A DNA stretch of 40,055 nt from Mycolicibacterium xanthum. Its GTDB lineage: Bacteria > Actinomycetota > Actinomycetes > Mycobacteriales > Mycobacteriaceae. The stretch is from positions 1-40,055 of the forward strand of contig NZ_JAIFZS010000056.1 in the NCBI RefSeq assembly GCF_019710635.1, given 5' to 3'. Under the pieces are notes generated by a model. It had not been told where the DNA came from, searched no databases, and saw only the letters and a list, made by a program, of their open reading frames with translations. Position numbers and translations under genes: made by a program. Shown in pieces: positions 38,653-40,055 of this stretch (positions within the stretch are counted from its first letter, which is position 1; each line of letters starts with the position of its first letter).

Positions 38653-38949
38653 CTACGGGCACATGAAGGCCAGCGGCGGACATTCGCTTTGCTGAATGCC
38701 CTCGACCAGCCAGTACGGCGTCGGCGCACCGTAGCGCATGGACAAGTAGTGCCAGTCATGGCACACGTTCATATCCCAGGTGATCGGATTGTCCGTCTGC
38801 GGGATCTCATCCCCGGGACACCAGGTGTGGTTGCCCCACACATCATCTGCGCTGGCGGTACCGATATCAACGCCCAGAGCGAATGTCGCGCCGATGCCGG
38901 CCATAAAGGCCACGGACATCGCCCGACGGACTGCTAGAGGAGTCTTCAT
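38653..38949 (-). CDS. Small secreted protein carried inside the transposon remnant
   Basis: A 98-residue exported protein, signal peptide about 1-34 (MKTPLAVRRAMSVAFMAGIG... ending TASA). The mature part reads WGNHTWCPGDEIPQ then ITWDMNVCHDWHYL, the same WCPGD / WDxNVCHDW arrangement as the protein at 2148-2558. Its C-terminal part has two further cysteines (QSECPPLAFMCP) instead of the proline-rich tract. The start at 38949 is fixed by the signal peptide; no strong ribosome site is seen. Its place between tnpA and other transposase debris makes it cargo or a trapped host gene. Function unknown. Confidence 0.8.
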   Translation of the reverse strand: MKTPLAVRRAMSVAFMAGIGATFALGVDIGTASADDVWGNHTWCPGDEIPQTDNPITWDMNVCHDWHYLSMRYGAPTPYWLVEGIQQSECPPLAFMCP

Positions 38950-39091
38950 TCCGGAATTATTCCACCGCCCGGGCGTCGCTGTCCGCGGTCTGGCAAACAT
39001 CACGAAAAGTGCCCGCGAAACACCCTCGGTGCACCACGTAAGAATGCCCGCGAAACGGTGACCGTCATCAGGCATGGGAAGTGGGCTGTCG

Positions 39092-39880
39092 ATGTCGTCT
39101 CGTGCCGAGATCACCGCGAAGTTCGCCAAGGCGTATGTGAAGTCGTCCAAGGCGGACAAGGGCCGGATTCCGGATCGGGTGCTGCAGGTGACCGGCTGGT
39201 CGCGTGACAATGCCCGCCGGCGGTTGACGGCCGCGGCCCAGCCGCCGGGAGCGGGCCGGCAGATCGCCAAGTCACCTCGCCGACAACGCAACCCGAAGTA
39301 CTCCTACGACGCGTTGAAGGTGCGCAGAAGGTCTGGGCGACCTGGGGTGGACAGTGCGGCCGCTACCTGGCCGCGTCGATGGCCCTGCAACTGGACGCAC
39401 TGGAGCGCCACGGTGAACTGGTGTTTGGCCGGGACCGTTACAGCCCCGAGGTGCGCACCGAGTTATTGACGATGGAGCAGTGCCACCATCGACTGCTACC
39501 TGAGGTCGGCAAAGGCCCGCGACCAGATCAAAGGGATATCGACGACCACGCCCTCCCCGTTGCTGCGGTCCTCGATCAAAGTCCGCAAGGCAACCGATGA
39601 GGTCGAGGACTCACCGGGGTTCTTCGAAGGCGACACCGTCGCGCACTGCGGACCCACCCTCAGAGGCGAGTTCGCTCGGACGGTCAACCTCACCGACATG
39701 CGCATCGGCTGGGTCTTCACCCGCAGCGTGCGCAACAACGCCCACACCCACATCCTCGGCGTCCTCAAGGCTGGAATTGACGAATTACCCTACGAGGTAA
39801 CCGGTTTGGACTTCGACAACGGCACCGAGTTTCTCAACAAGGCTGTCATCAAGTGGGCGGCGGGCCATCGACCGAACCCG
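39092..39880 (+). pseudogene. DDE (rve-type) transposase, frameshifted
   Basis: A transposase of the integrase-core type broken by at least two frameshifts. It begins MSSRAEITAKFAKAYVKSSK with a helix-turn-helix (VTGWSRDNARRRL). It shifts frame near 39322 (the next part is AQKVWATWGGQCGRYLA) and again near 39475 (continuing DQIKGIS, then FFEGDTVAHCG and VTGLDFDNGTEFLN, with the first two catalytic aspartates). The sequence breaks off near 39880, before the catalytic glutamate, where an unrelated IS3 tail begins. Reading across the shifts restores one continuous protein, so decay is fairly recent. Confidence 0.8.
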
Positions 39881-40010
39881 CCCGCCTACACGGCTACCTC
39901 AAGGACATTCCACCCACGGAGTTCGAGGCCGCGTTCTACGATGCTCAACGGAGCGACCAACCCGTGGTCGGAATCCAACATTCCGAGCCTCCGGCAGAAC
40001 CAGGGCGATT
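39877..40010 (+). pseudogene. IS3-family transposase (orfB) C-terminal tail
   Basis: The frame reads ARLHGYLKDIPPTEFEAAFYDAQ, typical of the extreme C terminus of IS3-family orfB transposases, where the residues before it would be WFNT. Everything upstream belongs to another transposase, so this is an orphan tail joined at about 39877. The frame continues into the right Tn3 repeat. It marks an insertion followed by deletion inside the Tn3 element. Confidence 0.7.
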
Positions 40011-40017
40011 CAGTCAC

Positions 40018-40055
40018 CAAAACACCCGGAATCGTTCCGTTACTTAAGCCGACCC
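40018..40055 (-). repeat. Tn3-type terminal inverted repeat, right (at window edge)
   Basis: Inverted partner of 37758-37795; it may continue by one or more bases past the window. Confidence 0.8.

Larger units (their letters stand above)
37758..40055. mobile_element. Decayed Tn3-family transposon with inner insertion-sequence remnants
   Basis: The left terminal inverted repeat is at 37758-37795 and begins GGGGTCGGCTTGG. The matching inverted repeat is at 40018-40055 on the other strand and begins GGGTCGGCTTAAG. They share GTAACGGAACGATTC and GGGTGTTTTG and differ by one indel and about two bases. The window ends inside or exactly at the outer edge of the right repeat, so the target duplication cannot be examined. 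The element holds a truncated tnpA, a small secreted-protein gene, a frameshifted DDE transposase and an IS3 orfB tail; no resolvase is seen. Confidence 0.82.

Overview
This is a GC-rich actinobacterial chromosome segment, almost certainly from a Mycobacterium/Mycolicibacterium species. The evidence is an MbtH-NRPS pair, an NDH-2, the long ICL2-type isocitrate lyase, a RipD-type dead NlpC/P60 protein, a three-cysteine Tpx, a group I truncated haemoglobin, a fatty-acyl-AMP ligase, exported proteins with mycobacterial signal sequences, and many starts preceded by a TANNNT box only 5-9 nt upstream (leaderless transcripts). No rRNA, tRNA or CRISPR array was found. Two stretches over 300 bp lack a gene (2559-2908 and 4484-4794). 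The species cannot be fixed from the sequence alone.

Layout. 1-1939: mbtH-like gene and the start of an NRPS that leaves the window on the left; the NRPS opens with a headless adenylation remnant, then PCP and condensation domains. 2148-6658: exported proteins, a lipoprotein and a SnoaL-like protein, with signs of rearrangement: a perfect 59-bp tandem duplication, and an enoyl-CoA hydratase and a TetR-type regulator that have both lost their 5' halves at one junction. 6726-9729: membrane Ser/Thr kinase, FKBP-like lipoprotein and S4 RNA-binding protein. 9740-11717: gluconate kinase and permease. 11902-17407, all on the minus strand: NDH-2, pyruvate formate-lyase (pflB), its activase (pflA) and an Acg-type nitroreductase, which together look like an oxygen-limitation redox module, with DosR-like boxes upstream of pflB. 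17461-28363: mostly single genes for small-molecule and envelope functions (methyltransferase, acyl-CoA synthetase plus hydrolase, MOSC, DUF218, CPBP protease, FAAL, RipD, Tpx, DUF899). 28443-33329: TenA, an XRE/MmyB-type regulator, and a compact operon of a GTP-cyclohydrolase-II-like protein, a DUF1688 protein and uracil phosphoribosyltransferase. That gene set is the core of the URC uracil-degradation pathway. 33380-37651: ICL2, a MenC-like protein lacking most catalytic residues, a glutamine amidotransferase and a truncated haemoglobin.

37758-40055 is a decayed Tn3-family element. A 38-bp terminal inverted repeat lies at its left end and its partner lies against the right window edge. Inside are the C-terminal part of tnpA, a small secreted-protein gene, a frameshifted DDE transposase and an IS3 orfB tail. 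The secreted protein is a paralogue of the one encoded at 2148-2558.

The most notable systems are the URC1-URC4-upp operon (uracil salvaged to UMP, then opened and cleaved) and the pflB-pflA-nitroreductase set. PFL is an oxygen-sensitive fermentative enzyme and is unexpected in this largely aerobic genus.
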